The notes beneath the pieces were generated by a model. It saw only the letters and a list, made by a program, of their open reading frames with translations, ran no database searches and was not told the DNA's origin. From NCBI RefSeq assembly GCF_001998885.1, contig NZ_CP019609.1, forward strand, positions 1,166,001-1,230,000: 64,000 nucleotides of DNA, in the 5' to 3' direction. This DNA is from Vagococcus penaei. GTDB taxonomy: Bacteria > Bacillota > Bacilli > Lactobacillales > Vagococcaceae. Both the position numbers and the translations under genes were made by a program. Below, in pieces: positions 63,711-64,000 of the stretch (position 1 is the stretch's first letter; each line of letters begins with the position of its first letter).

Positions 63711-64000
63711 CTTATATATCAACGTTTACAATGGTTTTTCCCACCATTTATTCCCCCTTTAGAATACAGTCTCAAATTCTTCAATTTACCTCAAATTTTC
63801 AAAATCCAGACCCAAAAATAAAATGAAGTTTAGCCACATTTATCAAGGGATTGGATAACATTTCAAAAATAAAATAGACCCAATTTATTAGAATATGGAA
63901 AGTTTTTACACTATACCCAGTAGAAATAGAAAATAGTCAGTAGTTATATGTTTATTAAATAAATTTCCGCTTTTCCTTAGGGATTAAATCTATAAATAAA
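63711..64000. other. Right-hand edge, no gene recognised
   Basis: AT-rich. An 11-codon minus-strand frame ([14 protein letters not shown] 63747 after aagggggaataa) ends at 63712, immediately before the rpsI fragment; its strong ribosome binding site is notable but the product is too short to interpret. Nothing else is seen. Confidence 0.4.

Overview
The window is AT-rich, low-GC Gram-positive DNA. Its content points to the Lactobacillales, most likely Enterococcaceae such as Enterococcus or Vagococcus: Ebp-like sortase-assembled pili, class C sortases, a C69 dipeptidase, an H2O-forming-type NADH oxidase, AggAgg-type ribosome binding sites and an ECF-dependent vitamin salvage pair. There is no rRNA or tRNA gene in it. 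The species call is inference; the gene families are read from the sequence.

Region 1 (1-20000) is a cell-surface island, all on the minus strand. It holds the N-terminal 868 codons of a Cna_B-repeat adhesin that runs off the left edge, a secreted protein of unknown function, and two complete pilus operons in tandem. Each operon reads VWA tip adhesin, ancillary pilin, major pilin, class C sortase(s). Four genes of these operons carry a one-base frameshift inside a run of 7-10 A/T. A nearly identical 16-mer (15 of 16 bases) lies upstream of pilus operon 1 and upstream of the surface-protein pair. Downstream come an ankyrin-repeat lipoprotein and an Mga-type regulator. The regulator is preceded by a roughly 300-nt leader with a structured, base-composition-distinct core and an intrinsic terminator. 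This leader is the best candidate here for something undescribed.

Region 2 (22996-26300) holds housekeeping-like genes: an unknown protein, a MazG-type hydrolase, a fructose-6-phosphate-aldolase/transaldolase-like enzyme, and a frameshifted flavin NADH oxidase.

Region 3 (26370-42800) is a choline-utilisation (cut, GRM1-type) bacterial microcompartment operon of 18 genes on the minus strand, ended by a strong terminator. A MerR-family regulator lies upstream of it, and the operon has a textbook MerR-type promoter with a 20-bp spacer containing a dyad. CutD activates the glycyl-radical enzyme CutC, which splits choline into trimethylamine and acetaldehyde. An EutE-like aldehyde dehydrogenase, PduL and an iron alcohol dehydrogenase then convert the aldehyde to acetyl-CoA, acetyl phosphate and ethanol inside a shell of BMC-H, EutS-like, GrpU-like and EutN-like proteins. 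The operon has several unusual parts: a second aldehyde dehydrogenase homologue lacking the catalytic cysteine, a BMC protein with a SAP-like tail, a GxCPQ (Fe-S-type) shell protein, and an EutT-N-terminus-like protein in a B12-independent pathway.

Region 4 (42900-61100) is ordinary chromosome: tandem ProX-type tRNA-editing proteins, a Dus tRNA dihydrouridine synthase, NADH oxidase, FMN reductase, an acetyltransferase, a GH36 alpha-galactosidase with a divergent AraC regulator, a HAD phosphatase (frameshifted), an MFS transporter, a decayed patch, a VOC dioxygenase, a C69 dipeptidase, a mazEF module, a PdxR-like regulator divergent from pdxK and an ECF S component, and an alkyltransferase.

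Region 5 (61100-64000) is a mobile-DNA scar: a possible truncated membrane protein, an IS3-family element with a candidate 5-bp target duplication, the C-terminal third of a tyrosine integrase, and a 3'-terminal fragment of rpsI with its terminator. This fits an old integration at the rpsI 3' end.
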